From positions 5,206-69,205 of the forward strand of contig JBKDZR010000043.1 of NCBI GenBank assembly GCA_047971485.1: a DNA stretch of 64,000 nt. Direction: 5' to 3'. Positions within the stretch are counted from its first letter, which is position 1. The number at the start of each line of letters is the position of its first letter. Source of the stretch: JBKDZR01 sp047971485. Its GTDB lineage: Bacteria > Pseudomonadota > Alphaproteobacteria > Rhodobacterales > Rhodobacteraceae. The notes below the pieces were generated by a model. That model was not told the DNA's origin. It searched no databases and worked only from the letters and a program-made list of their open reading frames with translations. The translations under genes were made by a program, and so were the position numbers. This document shows, one piece after another, positions 9,912-19,085 of this stretch.

Positions 9912-10486
9912 AGGAACTTCACCACGGCGAAGCCGCCCAGCAGCAGCAGGACGAAAACGGTGAAGACCAGCCCGAGACGGCGTTCGATAAAGTCACGGAT
10001 CGGGGCGCCGAAGCGCCACAAAAGGGCCGCGACGATGAAAAAGCGCAGGCCCCGGGCAATGATCGAGGCGATGATGAAAACCGGCAGGGACAGCGCGGTG
10101 GATCCCGACAGGATGGTGATCACCTTGTAGGGGAACGGGGTGATCCCGGCAATCAGGACGGCCCAGGCGCCCCAGGCGTTGTAGCGGGCGGCGAAATCGG
10201 CAAAATACTTGTCCTTGCCATAAAATTCCAAAACCGGCCTGCCGACCGAATCGAACAGCTCATATCCGATGTAATAGCCGGCCAGCCCGCCCAGAACCGA
10301 TGACACCGTTGCCACCAGGGCGATCAGCCAGGCCCGCGAGGGGGCGGCCAGGATCATCGGGATCATCAGGATGTCCGGCGGGATTGGAAAGACCGAGCTT
10401 TCGATGAAGGCCACCAGGGCGAGGGCGACCAGGGCATGACGTGTTTCGGCCAGCGCGAGGGTCCAGTCGTAGAGGCGGCGCAGCAT
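9908..10486 (-). CDS. DedA/VTT-family membrane protein, YqaA-like
   Basis: A 192-residue membrane protein of the DedA/SNARE-associated (VTT) superfamily, closest by eye to the YqaA group; some members are implicated in lipid scrambling or envelope homeostasis. Characteristic features are FIESSVFPIPPD near the N-terminus, the GGLAGYYIGY glycine motif, and ITPFPYKVITILSG with the re-entrant-loop proline/arginine pattern. The frame extends to 10657, but the extension is Arg/Ser-rich and unlike any homologue, so the ATG at 10486 (MLRRLYDWTLALAE) is used. Coupled to dsbB by a 4-base overlap. Confidence 0.85.
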   Translation of the reverse strand: MLRRLYDWTLALAETRHALVALALVAFIESSVFPIPPDILMIPMILAAPSRAWLIALVATVSSVLGGLAGYYIGYELFDSVGRPVLEFYGKDKYFADFAARYNAWGAWAVLIAGITPFPYKVITILSGSTALSLPVFIIASIIARGLRFFIVAALLWRFGAPIRDFIERRLGLVFTVFVLLLLGGFAVVKFL

Positions 10487-10757
10487 TTTGAGGGCTTCCT
10501 TTGCGGTTGCGGCATAAAGGCGGGCAGAACCGCGGGAGGTCAAGGCCGCAACGGATGAAATTCGGGCTTGGCGGCGGCGATCCGACTCGCTAAAGCACTG
10601 ACCTGTGGCCCGCGTGGCGGATTGGCCATGGGGTTGCAGGATAGATGCCCGGATCACTCCGGGAAATCATTGCGATTTCATTGATTTTCCACGCATCCGG
10701 CCAGGATCTTTCCGACCTGCACCTTATCGGTCATCGGTTCGGAACAGCTGAGCGTCG

Positions 10758-10841
10758 CCCCCGGTGGCGGAATTGGTAGACGCGGCAGATTCAAAATCTG
10801 CTTCCCGAAAGGGAGTACCCGTTCGATTCGGGTCCGGGGGA
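10758..10841 (+). tRNA. tRNA-Leu(CAA)
   Basis: Acceptor stem CCCCCGG pairs perfectly with CCGGGGG at the 3' side, followed by discriminator A; no CCA is encoded (next bases CGC). The D-arm begins TGGCGGAATTGGTAGACGC, the anticodon stem GCAGA/TCTGC encloses TTCAAAA with anticodon CAA, and a long variable arm TTCCCGAAAGGGAGT marks a class II tRNA. The T-arm is ACCCG-TTCGATT-CGGGT. Length 84 bases. Confidence 0.95.
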
Positions 10842-11221
10842 CGCTTCAGCCGTTAGATCGTTCACAGCAAAAGCCTGTATCTTGACCGGTTTTTGCGTGT
10901 CACAAGTTCCGTTTGTACGACGGCTACGTCAAGTTTGCGCGTTATGATGTTGTTTTTCCTTGTGGGTTGCGGGAAAAACCTGCGCCGCCCAAATCGAAGA
11001 ACGCGGGTATCACAGACATGTCGGAGGGCCTCGGATCAGGGGCTGGGCGCGCATGACGCAGATGTGTCGCCGCCAGACCGCTTATTCAAAATTGTAAACA
11101 ATTATATAATTTACGTACGGTAATATCTAAAAAATGATAAGATTTGTTGATTTTTATCGTAAACACTGACAATTATGTGAACACTTTCCCCAAAATTTGT
11201 TCTGAAAGGAGGAGTACTTCC
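10842..11221. other. Intergenic region with AT-rich leader before a VPLPA-CTERM gene
   Basis: No gene is supported; a 76-codon frame at 10893-11123 has no recognisable product. From about 11085 to 11200 the sequence becomes strikingly AT-rich (for example ATTGTAAACAATTATATAAT), unlike the surrounding GC-rich DNA, and probably carries the promoter and operators of the gene starting at 11222. GTAAACACTGACAATTATGTGAACAC near 11159 contains a loose repeat of GTnAACAC. Confidence 0.45.
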
Positions 11222-11893
11222 ATGTCTCAAAAGTACCTTGGCGCGCTTTGCGCCGCGCTGGCGTTTGCAGCATTTGTTCCCGTTGCTCAGGCGACCAGCA
11301 TCGACGACTTCAGCCTGAGCCAGGGACCGTTGGTATCCACCGGCAATGTTCTGGTGTCCCACACGATCGCCAATGATGGGTCGTTCTATGGCGGGGCCGG
11401 GGCAACCCGGACCGTTTCGGTGCGCGGGGATGGCACGGGTTCGCCGACATCCCAGAGCACCCGGGTCGAGATCGACAGCGGCGTGTTCGAGTTCGCCAGT
11501 GGTGTCGGTGTCGCCGGTGTCGGGACGATCACCTATGATCTGCCCGGAGGGGTCGACCTGTCCTGGCTGGATGCCTTCCGGTTCGTGGATCTGACTGCCG
11601 ATCACAGCTTTGATTATACGGTCACCCTTGAAGATACCATGGCCGGATCAAGGATGATCGCCGGCACCCTTGTCGGGCCACTGACGAATTCGCTGCGCAG
11701 GTTGCCGATTGCGGATTTCATCGGCGGGGCTGATATGACGGCGATCGACAGGATGATCTTTAGCCTGGGGACCGGTGGTCAGTCGCTGGACTTTTCGCTA
11801 TCGGCGATCTCTGGTGTGCCGGTTCCTGTCGGTGGACTGCTGCTTGTGACCGCCCTGGGTGGTCTGGGCCTGTACCGGATGCGCCGCATCTGA
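11222..11893 (+). CDS. VPLPA-CTERM sorting domain-containing protein
   Basis: A 223-residue exported protein of unknown function. Residues 1-25 form a signal peptide (ALAFAAFVPVAQA, cleavage after AQA). The middle is rich in Thr, Ser, Gly and Asp without an enzyme motif I recognise. The C-terminus has the tripartite exosortase sorting signal: VPVPVG, a hydrophobic stretch LLLVTALGGLGLY and the basic end RMRRI. Proteins of this class (TIGR03370 type) are thought to be processed by an exosortase and sent to the cell surface or matrix. A strong AAAGGAGGAG ribosome site precedes the ATG. No exosortase is in the window. Confidence 0.8.
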   Translation: MSQKYLGALCAALAFAAFVPVAQATSIDDFSLSQGPLVSTGNVLVSHTIANDGSFYGGAGATRTVSVRGDGTGSPTSQSTRVEIDSGVFEFASGVGVAGVGTITYDLPGGVDLSWLDAFRFVDLTADHSFDYTVTLEDTMAGSRMIAGTLVGPLTNSLRRLPIADFIGGADMTAIDRMIFSLGTGGQSLDFSLSAISGVPVPVGGLLLVTALGGLGLYRMRRI

Positions 11894-12026
11894 CGCATCC
11901 CGCGCGCGCCGGTCATGTTCACCGGTTCCGTGCATCTTCACAAGTATCCGACATCGATGGGTTGAGACGTTGGGCGCGGCTGCGACTGACGGGTGTGACC
12001 TTGCGCGGACCGATCGGGTCGGGGCG

Positions 12027-12053
12027 CAAGAGGGCGCGATCGGCGCCCTCTTG
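12027..12053 (+). terminator. Candidate terminator hairpin
   Basis: A perfect 11-bp inverted repeat, CAAGAGGGCGC and GCGCCCTCTTG, with a 5-base loop GATCG. It sits about 130 bases after the VPLPA-CTERM gene and 70 bases before the next gene. It lacks a T-tract, so it is a strong RNA hairpin but only a possible terminator. Confidence 0.4.
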
Positions 12054-12120
12054 TGGCTAAACCTCTGGACAAACAGGGCCTGAGCGGCAAGGCTCGGCGT
12101 GTCACTGAGCGGAGAAGACA

Positions 12121-12558
12121 ATGGCCGATCACAATCCTGCGCCCTGGCATCACGGCATTGTTGTTGGCCTGAGCCTGCTTTTCTACCTGATCGGATCTGT
12201 GGACTTCGTGGTCGGCGCAAGCGGTCTCGGGGTCTATCTGGATTGGTTCAGTGCTTCGCAGCGCGCGTTTGTCACTGGTCTGCCGGGCTGGATTCTGGCG
12301 GTCTGGGCAGTGGCGACGCTGGGTGGTCTGTTTGGCAGCTGGCTGTTACGGGGGCGCCATCGGTCCGCGGTCCTGTTCCTGTTCCTGCCCGTCGCCGCGA
12401 TCCTCTTTCTGATCTTATGGCTGTCGATCTTTTCCCGTCCGGGATTGATCGCCGTGCTGGGCTTCAGCGGCCTGTATATCTTGGCGGGGACCACGGCGAT
12501 CACGTTCCTGATCTACAGCTATGCGCGCTGGGAACGAACCCACCATTATTTGACCTGA
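12121..12558 (+). CDS. Small four-TM membrane protein of unknown function
   Basis: A 145-residue integral membrane protein with four predicted helices, roughly at residues 11-33, 55-75, 80-103 and 110-132. The arrangement, with WFSASQRAFVTGLPGWILAVWAVATLGGLFGS between helices 1 and 2, resembles small membrane proteins often annotated loosely as sugar transporters in Proteobacteria; no function is established for them. GGAGAAG precedes the ATG by 5 bases. It stands between two VPLPA-CTERM genes, but nothing in its sequence ties it to sorting. Confidence 0.65.
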   Translation: MADHNPAPWHHGIVVGLSLLFYLIGSVDFVVGASGLGVYLDWFSASQRAFVTGLPGWILAVWAVATLGGLFGSWLLRGRHRSAVLFLFLPVAAILFLILWLSIFSRPGLIAVLGFSGLYILAGTTAITFLIYSYARWERTHHYLT

Positions 12559-12656
12559 GCGGTCTTCTGTTTTCAAATTAAGAGCAGTTTTTATGAATGT
12601 AGCTCACTGTTGATAGCGGTGCCGTGATTGTCCGCGGTTCGGGACGTTTCACCAAA

Positions 12657-12689
12657 ACGTCACATAAAAGTTTAATTTTTGTCTCATGA
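12657..12689 (+). promoter_or_regulatory. Possible Pho box upstream of the alkaline phosphatase gene
   Basis: Three 7-base units at exactly 11-base spacing, ACGTCAC, AAGTTTA and TTGTCTC, separated by AT-rich 4-base linkers, resemble degenerate PhoB direct repeats (consensus CTGTCAT). They lie about 90 bases before the phosphatase start. The outer units match well and the middle one poorly. The assignment leans on the phosphatase context. Confidence 0.35.
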
Positions 12690-12775
12690 ATCTCGTAGCC
12701 CGGGCCTCGTCCAGTCCCACCCGTGGGGCATGACGGAAACACCAAACACAAATGTTTCTCAGGAACGAGGCCCTA

Positions 12776-14311
12776 ATGTCCTTCTCGATCTCGCGTCGCG
12801 CTGTGTATGCCGCGACTGCTTCTCTGCTGTGTCTGGCGCCCGTCGCCGGTCAGGCTGACACCGCCAAGAACGTCATGCTGTTCATTGCCGACGGCTCCTC
12901 CTGGGGGACGTGGGATCTGGCCAGCTATTACGAATACGGTGCCAAGGATAGCCAGCCTTATGCCGATTGGTCGGTCAAGATGGGTATGACGACCCTGCCG
13001 GCCTATGCGAACAGCGATGTGAACTATGGCAAAACCTATGGTGCCGATCCCGCCTGGGACGACACGCCGATGACCGGTTCGGATACGGGCATCTACGGCA
13101 GCGACTATCCCAACTATTTTGCCGGTTACCATTATAACCGTCAGGGCTATACCGACAGTGCCGCCGCCGCGACTGCCCTGTCCGCCGGGGAAAAGACCAT
13201 TAATGGTCGCGTCAACTATGACGTTGACGGCAACCCCATGGGCTTTATCAGCCAGGACATGAAAGATGCCGGCAAGGCCGTTGGCGTCGTGTCCAGCGTT
13301 CCGTTCAGCCACGCGACGCCGGCGGGGTTCTCTGCCCAGAACATCAGCCGCAACAACTATCATGAGATCGCGGCCCAGATCATCGCCGAGGACACCGTTG
13401 ATGTGGCGTTCGGGGCCGGTAACCCGATGTACGACGACAACGGCAATATCCGCCCGATGGACAACCCGGCCTATTACTTCATGGGTGAAACCGAGTGGAA
13501 CCTGGTCAACAGTGCCGCGTCGCCGATGACCCTGATCCAGACCAAGGCCGATTTCGAAGCGATCGCCGATGGCACTCTGGATATCGAGGGCCGTGTTCTG
13601 GGGTTGCCGCAGATCAACTCGACCCTCCAGCAGGCGCGTTCGGGGGACGTCAAGGCCGCCGATGGTGCCACGCCTACCGGTCTGGCCTATAATGACAACG
13701 TGCCGACCCTGGAAACCATGACCAAGGCCGCGCTGAACCTGCTGGCGGGGGATGATGATGGCCTGTTCATGATGGTCGAAGGCGGCGCTGTCGACTGGGC
13801 GGCCCATGCCAACCAGACCGATCGCATCATCGAGGAAATGGTGGACTTCAACCATTCGATCACTGCGGCGATGGACTGGGTTGAGGCGAATTCGTCCTGG
13901 GACGAAACGCTGATGATCGTTCTGACGGATCACGGCAACTCGATGCCTATGGGCATGGCGTCGGATATCAACGCGTTTGACCCGATCCCGAATGAGGGCG
14001 CCGGTGTGGTGCCGCAGGTGCGCTGGCATTTTGACAGCCACACCACCGAGAACACCCTGATGTGGACCCGGGGTGCCGGTTCGGATCTGATCGCCAACTA
14101 TGTTGTCGGCAACGATCCCTACCTGACCTCGATCCTGGGCTTCAACGGTGGGGATTACTTCGAGAACCAGTCGATCCCGGCTTTCATGGCTGCGGCTGCC
14201 GGTCTGAATGCCTCGGTCGCGCCGGTTCCGGTTCCGGCTGGTGTCTGGCTGCTGGGCTCGGCCCTGGTTGGGGTTGCGGGGCTGCGCCGCCGCGCCAAGC
14301 GCGCCGCCTGA
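12776..14311 (+). CDS. Alkaline phosphatase with VPLPA-CTERM sorting signal
   Basis: A 511-residue exported phosphomonoesterase of the PhoA superfamily. The signal peptide covers about residues 1-26 (LLCLAPVAGQA). Catalytic-site motifs are present: the metal-binding Asp in FIADGSS (D40), the phosphorylated serine S128 in TDSAAAATALSAG, EGGAVDWAAHANQ, LTDHGNS and DSHTTENTLM. The C-terminus carries VPVPAGVWLLGSALVGVAGLRRRAKRAA-type sorting signal (motif, hydrophobic helix, basic tail), so the enzyme is probably surface-anchored or released after exosortase processing rather than free in the periplasm. The start at 12776 is preferred over 12752 because AGGAACGAG is well placed before it and the signal peptide begins there. 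A strong terminator follows. Confidence 0.9.
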   Translation: MSFSISRRAVYAATASLLCLAPVAGQADTAKNVMLFIADGSSWGTWDLASYYEYGAKDSQPYADWSVKMGMTTLPAYANSDVNYGKTYGADPAWDDTPMTGSDTGIYGSDYPNYFAGYHYNRQGYTDSAAAATALSAGEKTINGRVNYDVDGNPMGFISQDMKDAGKAVGVVSSVPFSHATPAGFSAQNISRNNYHEIAAQIIAEDTVDVAFGAGNPMYDDNGNIRPMDNPAYYFMGETEWNLVNSAASPMTLIQTKADFEAIADGTLDIEGRVLGLPQINSTLQQARSGDVKAADGATPTGLAYNDNVPTLETMTKAALNLLAGDDDGLFMMVEGGAVDWAAHANQTDRIIEEMVDFNHSITAAMDWVEANSSWDETLMIVLTDHGNSMPMGMASDINAFDPIPNEGAGVVPQVRWHFDSHTTENTLMWTRGAGSDLIANYVVGNDPYLTSILGFNGGDYFENQSIPAFMAAAAGLNASVAPVPVPAGVWLLGSALVGVAGLRRRAKRAA

Positions 14312-14356
14312 GGGCACGGATTGCAGAGCGTTTGCTCTGCCCCTATGGAACGAAAG

Positions 14357-14384
14357 GCGCCGCAGCGGATGCGGCGCCTTTTTC
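14357..14384 (+). terminator. Rho-independent terminator after the alkaline phosphatase gene
   Basis: GGCGCCGCA (14357-14365), loop GCGGA, TGCGGCGCC (14371-14379), then TTTTT. A perfect 9-bp GC-rich stem with a T-tract, 45 bases after the phosphatase stop codon. Confidence 0.92.
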
Positions 14385-14557
14385 GTGTCGGGGGTGTGGC
14401 TGCGGCGCTGGGAACGGGGCAATCCGCAGATCAGGGGGTGGACATGTCGGATATGACGAAAAACCGACCATTAAGGGTTGCTTCACGGCCAGTTTTTCGA
14501 GCATCTTCACGAATGCTTTACTAAAAAACAACCGTTGGGGGGAGGACAGCACGCATT

Positions 14558-16444
14558 ATGGACGCAGTGCAATTTACAACCGAAATGGGCGTGGTGCTGG
14601 GCCTTTTGGGCTTTACCGTCTTTCTCTTCGTCTCGGAAATCGTGCGTGTTGATTTGGCCGCGATCCTCGTGTTGGTTATTATCGGGATCCTCAGCTATGT
14701 GCCCGGGCTTGAGAACCTGGCCGATGTCAGCAACCTCTTTACCGGGTTTTCCTCGAATGCGGTGATTTCCATCATCGCGGTCATGATCGTGGGGGCCGGG
14801 CTGGACAAGACCGGACTGATGAACAAGGTCGCCGCCGTCATCCTGAAAAAGGGCGGATCGACCGAGGCGCGGATCATCCCCATCGTTTCGGGCACGGTCG
14901 CGTTCATTTCCAGTTTTCTGCAGAATGTCGGGGCCGCCGCGTTGTTCCTGCCGGTTGTCAGCCGCATTTCGGCGCGCGCGCATATTCCGCTCAGCCGGTT
15001 GCTGATGCCCATGGGGTTCTGTGCCATCCTGGGCGGCACGATGACCATGGTCGGCTCGTCGCCGCTGATCCTGCTGAACGATCTGATCGAGACGGTGAAT
15101 GTGGGGCTGCCGGCCGAGGCCCGGATCCCCGCCTTCAGCCTGTTTTCGGTCACGCCCATCGGCCTGGCGCTGGTGCTGTCGGGGATCGGCTATTTCCTGA
15201 TCGCCGGTCGCTGGGTTCTGCCTGAGATCAGCGGCGATGACAGTGCTTCGGGCAAGGGGCAGGGGACCTCGGCCTATCTGTCGCGGGTCTATGGTCTGAA
15301 GACCGATGTCTTCGAGATCATGATTCCGGAAGGCTGCGACCTGGTTGGCAAGACCCTGGCCGAAATCAACAATGAGAACCACCTGACCATCGTATCGACC
15401 TTTTACAAGGGCAAGGCGTCGATGATGCAGGTGTTGCTGGCCGAACTGGCCGCCCCCTGCCGGTTGGCGGTGATTGGTGATGCTTCGGCGGTGGAACTGT
15501 TCGCTGAGCGCTATGGGCTGCGGATCCTGCCGGCGCTGGAGATCTTCGCTGAGGAATTCGCGCCTACCAATGCCGGCATCGCCGAGATTGTCGTGCCGCC
15601 GGATTCCGACATGATCGGAAAATCCTCGCGCGATATCCTGATGCGCAAGACCTATGGGCTGAGCCTGCTGGCCATTCGCCGCGGTGATGAAACCATGAGC
15701 CTGGTGGAAAGCGAGGATCACCCCGCCACCCGGATCGGCGAGGTGCAGTTCACGGCCGGGGACATGCTGGTTGCCCATACCCGCTGGGAGAACCTGACCC
15801 GGCTGAAGGGTGAACGCGATATGGTGATCGTCACATCCGATTTCCCGCAAGAGGAAATGCGCCCGCAAAAGGTGGTGCCGGCGCTGATCTTTTTCCTCAT
15901 CGCGCTGTCGATGATCTTGTTTACCGATGTGCGCCTCTCCCTGTGTTTGCTGACCGGGGCGGTGGGCATGATGCTGACCCGGGTGTTGACCATCGACGAG
16001 GCCTATAACGCCGTCGGCTGGAATACGGTTTTCCTTCTGGCCAGTCTGATCCCCTTGGGGCAGGCGGTGCAATCCACCGGGACGGCGGAATGGATCGCGT
16101 TACAGATCACCCAGGCGTTGGAGGGCTGGCCGGTCTGGACCCTGCAGGCCGGTGTTGCGGTGCTGGCCACTGCCTTTTCGCTGATGATGTCGAATGTGGG
16201 GGCGACCGTTCTGCTGGTGCCGCTGGCGGTGTCGATCGCGGTGGCGGCGGGGGCCAACCCGGCGGTCTTTGCGCTGACCGTGGCGATCTCGACCTCGAAT
16301 TCCTTCATCATTCCCACCCATCAGGTGAACGCCCTGATCATGGGGCCGGCGGGCTACAAGGTCACCCATTTCGTCCGGGCCGGGGGGCCGATGACGCTGA
16401 TCTTCCTGGTCGTGTCCCTGCTGATGATCAACCTCTTCTTCTGA
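14558..16444 (+). CDS. SLC13-family permease with central TrkA-C domains
   Basis: A 628-residue inner-membrane transporter of the divalent anion:sodium symporter (DASS/SLC13) superfamily. Two membrane halves of about 5-6 helices flank a soluble centre of roughly residues 235-435. The centre contains two TrkA-C (RCK_C)-like repeats, recognisable by VFEIMIPEGCDLVGKTLAE and IAEIVVPPDSDMIGKSSRD. The transport-signature loops are SSFLQNVGAAALFLP in the first half and MSNVGATVLLVPLA in the second, with GSSPLILLND following the first. Homologues move sulfate, dicarboxylates or other anions; the substrate cannot be fixed from sequence. It precedes the glycogen operon with a hairpin in between, so it is likely a separate unit. 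Confidence 0.88.
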   Translation: MDAVQFTTEMGVVLGLLGFTVFLFVSEIVRVDLAAILVLVIIGILSYVPGLENLADVSNLFTGFSSNAVISIIAVMIVGAGLDKTGLMNKVAAVILKKGGSTEARIIPIVSGTVAFISSFLQNVGAAALFLPVVSRISARAHIPLSRLLMPMGFCAILGGTMTMVGSSPLILLNDLIETVNVGLPAEARIPAFSLFSVTPIGLALVLSGIGYFLIAGRWVLPEISGDDSASGKGQGTSAYLSRVYGLKTDVFEIMIPEGCDLVGKTLAEINNENHLTIVSTFYKGKASMMQVLLAELAAPCRLAVIGDASAVELFAERYGLRILPALEIFAEEFAPTNAGIAEIVVPPDSDMIGKSSRDILMRKTYGLSLLAIRRGDETMSLVESEDHPATRIGEVQFTAGDMLVAHTRWENLTRLKGERDMVIVTSDFPQEEMRPQKVVPALIFFLIALSMILFTDVRLSLCLLTGAVGMMLTRVLTIDEAYNAVGWNTVFLLASLIPLGQAVQSTGTAEWIALQITQALEGWPVWTLQAGVAVLATAFSLMMSNVGATVLLVPLAVSIAVAAGANPAVFALTVAISTSNSFIIPTHQVNALIMGPAGYKVTHFVRAGGPMTLIFLVVSLLMINLFF

Positions 16445-16455
16445 CCTGTCGTGCT

Positions 16456-16481
16456 GATGCGGGGCCGTTGGGCCCTGCATC
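16456..16481 (+). terminator. Candidate terminator hairpin after the SLC13 gene
   Basis: GATGC-G-GGGCC and GGCCC-T-GCATC pair around a GTTG loop with a single central mismatch, 11 bases after the permease stop. No T-tract follows, so termination here is only possible. About 160 bases with no gene remain before glgP. Confidence 0.4.
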
Positions 16482-16641
16482 GGTGGCGCGGATAACATCT
16501 CATTAAGGACCGTGTTCGGATGAGCACGGGTTACCGGCGCCTCAACCCTGAATGGTGCGCAAGATTGCCAGCCCGGGGATCGGCGGCTATCACCAGCCGG
16601 TCCACGTGTTGGCGTTAGCACTGTTTCGTGAGGTTCGGGCC

Positions 16642-19059
16642 ATGTCCGTAGATGGGTTCAAGGAAGCGCTTGTTCACAACTTGAAATACCGTTTGGGCAA
16701 GGACCCGGATACGGCCCAGCTGCGCGACTGGCGTCTGGCCTTGTCCCATGTGGTTCGCGACCGGATCACCGACCGCTGGTTCGATGCGACCCGCCAGACC
16801 TATCGCAGTCAGCACAAGCGCGTCTATTACCTGTCGATGGAATTCCTGATCGGCCGCCTGCTGGAGGATGCCATCGTCAACCTGCGGCTGGAGGATCAGG
16901 CCAAGGCTGCGCTGACGGATCTGGGTCTGTCGCTGCATGAGGTGTGGATGGACGAACCCGATGCCGCGCTTGGCAATGGCGGGTTGGGGCGGTTGGCGGC
17001 CTGTTTTCTGGAAAGCCTGTCAACCCTGGGCGTACCGGCCTTCGGCTATGGGATCCGCTATGAACATGGCCTGTTCCGCCAGCGGTTTGAGGATGGTCGC
17101 CAGATCGAGGACCCCGAGGACTGGCTGAGCCAGCCGGATGCCTGGGCATTTGAGCGGGCCGAGGCTGCCTATGGTGTCGGATTTGGCGGTGATGTGCGGG
17201 ATGGCGGCCTGTGGATGCCGGCAGAAACCGTGGTGGCCGAGGCCTTCGATACCCCCATGGTGGGCTGGAAAGGAACCTGGGCCAACACGCTTCGCCTGTG
17301 GTCGGCCCGTCCTGTCCATGTCTTCGATCTGGATCGGTTCAATCGCGGCGAATATGCCGGCGCGGCCGAGGCCGAGGCGGCGGCCCGCACGATCAGCCGG
17401 GTGCTCTACCCCGATGACACGACCGAACCGGGCAAGGAGTTGCGGCTGAAGCAGGAATACTTCTTCACCGCCGCCTCGTTGCATGACATCCTGCGCCGGT
17501 TCCGCTCGGAATATGATGACCTGTCGAAGCTGCCCGCCAAGGTTGCCATTCAGCTGAACGATACTCATCCTGCCATCGCCGGTCCGGAACTGGTGCGGCT
17601 GTTGCATGACGAACAGGGCATGGGCTTTGATGACGCCATGGATACCGCACGGGCCTGTCTGAACTACACCAACCACACGTTGTTGCCCGAAGCGCTGGAG
17701 CGCTGGTCCGAGGGGTTGATGGGCCGGATTTTGCCGCGTCACATGCAGATTATCGCCCGCATCGACGATCGCCACGCGGCGCGCAACCCATCGCGCAAGC
17801 TGTCGATCCTTGGCGAGGGCGAGGTGCGGATGGGGGCCCTGTCCTTCATCATGGCGAACCGGGTCAATGGCGTTTCGGCCCTGCATACCGATCTGATGAA
17901 AACCACGGTGTTTGCCGAGCTGAACCGCCTGCATCCCCAACGGATCGTCAATCAAACCAACGGGGTCACGCCGCGCCGCTGGCTGCTGTCGGCCAACCCG
18001 GCGCTGTCGGGCCTGATCACCGACGCGATCGGGGACAGTTGGGTTGGTGATCTGGAGCATCTGAAGGGTCTGGAGGGCCATGTTGAAGATGCGGGGTTCC
18101 GCGATGCCTTTGCCGGTGCCAAGCGGGCCAACAAGGTGGCCCTGTCCAACTGGTTGCGCGAGACGATGGAAATTCCGGTCGATCCGGACATGATGTTCGA
18201 TGTGCAGATCAAGCGTATCCATGAATACAAACGCCAGCACATGAACATCCTGGAAACCATCGCATTGTGGCAGGAGATCCATGACAATCCCACTGCCGAC
18301 TGGACGCCCCGGTTGAAAATCTTCGGTGGCAAGGCCGCGCCGGGATACTATTTCGCCAAAGATATCATTCGCCTTATCAATGATGTGGGTGCCGTTCTTA
18401 ATTCAGATCCGGTAACCAGCCCTTATTTGAAGCTGGTCTATCCGCCCAATTACAACGTCACCCTTGCTGAACGTCTGATCCCGGCTGCCGATTTGTCCGA
18501 ACAGATCTCGACCGCTGGCAAGGAGGCGTCGGGCACGGGCAACATGAAGTTTGCCCTGAACGGGGCGCTGACCGTGGGAACGCTGGATGGCGCCAATGTC
18601 GAGATCAGGGATCTGGTCGGGGCGGAGAACTTTTTCCTGTTTGGCATGACCGCCGATCAGGTCGTGGCCTGTCGCGAACGCCCGCATCATGCCGCAGAGG
18701 CGGTCCAGCGCGACCCGCGTCTGGCGCGGGCGCTTGAAGCGCTGCGCAGCGGGATTTTTGCCGACGGTGATCCTGATCGCCATCGCGGCATTGCCGATAA
18801 TCTGACCCATGCCGATTATTTCTGCGTCTGTTCCGATTTCGCTGACTATTGGCGGGCCCAACGTGCGGTTGACAGCGCCTTTGTCGATCAGGCGGAATGG
18901 ATGCGACGGGCAGCGCTGAATACCGCGCGCTCCGGGTGGCTGTCGTCGGACCGGACTATTCGTGGCTATATGACAGATATCTGGGATGTTACCCCGGCGC
19001 TGCTTAGTGCCGATGCGGGGGCAGCGGGCAGAAAGGATAGCGAAAGACACGCGGGATAA
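16642..19059 (+). CDS. glgP: Glycogen/maltodextrin phosphorylase
   Basis: PLP-dependent phosphorylase releasing glucose-1-phosphate from glycogen chain ends; 805 residues, the normal length. Family landmarks: YYLSMEFLIGRLL near residue 55, ALGNGGLGRLAACFLESL, GYGIRYEHGLFRQ, IQLNDTHPAIAGPELVR, NHTLLPEALERW, MFDVQIKRIHEYKRQHMN, and the PLP lysine K636 in EASGTGNMKFALNG. The frame is open to 16552, but MSVDGFKEALVHNL at 16642 has GAGG 10 bases upstream and fits the family start. It is the first gene of the glg operon; Pgm at the end of the operon converts its product to glucose-6-phosphate. Confidence 0.97.
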   Translation: MSVDGFKEALVHNLKYRLGKDPDTAQLRDWRLALSHVVRDRITDRWFDATRQTYRSQHKRVYYLSMEFLIGRLLEDAIVNLRLEDQAKAALTDLGLSLHEVWMDEPDAALGNGGLGRLAACFLESLSTLGVPAFGYGIRYEHGLFRQRFEDGRQIEDPEDWLSQPDAWAFERAEAAYGVGFGGDVRDGGLWMPAETVVAEAFDTPMVGWKGTWANTLRLWSARPVHVFDLDRFNRGEYAGAAEAEAAARTISRVLYPDDTTEPGKELRLKQEYFFTAASLHDILRRFRSEYDDLSKLPAKVAIQLNDTHPAIAGPELVRLLHDEQGMGFDDAMDTARACLNYTNHTLLPEALERWSEGLMGRILPRHMQIIARIDDRHAARNPSRKLSILGEGEVRMGALSFIMANRVNGVSALHTDLMKTTVFAELNRLHPQRIVNQTNGVTPRRWLLSANPALSGLITDAIGDSWVGDLEHLKGLEGHVEDAGFRDAFAGAKRANKVALSNWLRETMEIPVDPDMMFDVQIKRIHEYKRQHMNILETIALWQEIHDNPTADWTPRLKIFGGKAAPGYYFAKDIIRLINDVGAVLNSDPVTSPYLKLVYPPNYNVTLAERLIPAADLSEQISTAGKEASGTGNMKFALNGALTVGTLDGANVEIRDLVGAENFFLFGMTADQVVACRERPHHAAEAVQRDPRLARALEALRSGIFADGDPDRHRGIADNLTHADYFCVCSDFADYWRAQRAVDSAFVDQAEWMRRAALNTARSGWLSSDRTIRGYMTDIWDVTPALLSADAGAAGRKDSERHAG

Positions 19060-19085
19060 ACGACGCGGGTAGACAAGGGACCGAC

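Noticed and set aside
10893..11123. A 76-codon frame after tRNA-Leu
   Set aside because: Ends in the AT-rich control region, no ribosome site, Arg/Ser-rich sequence with no family.
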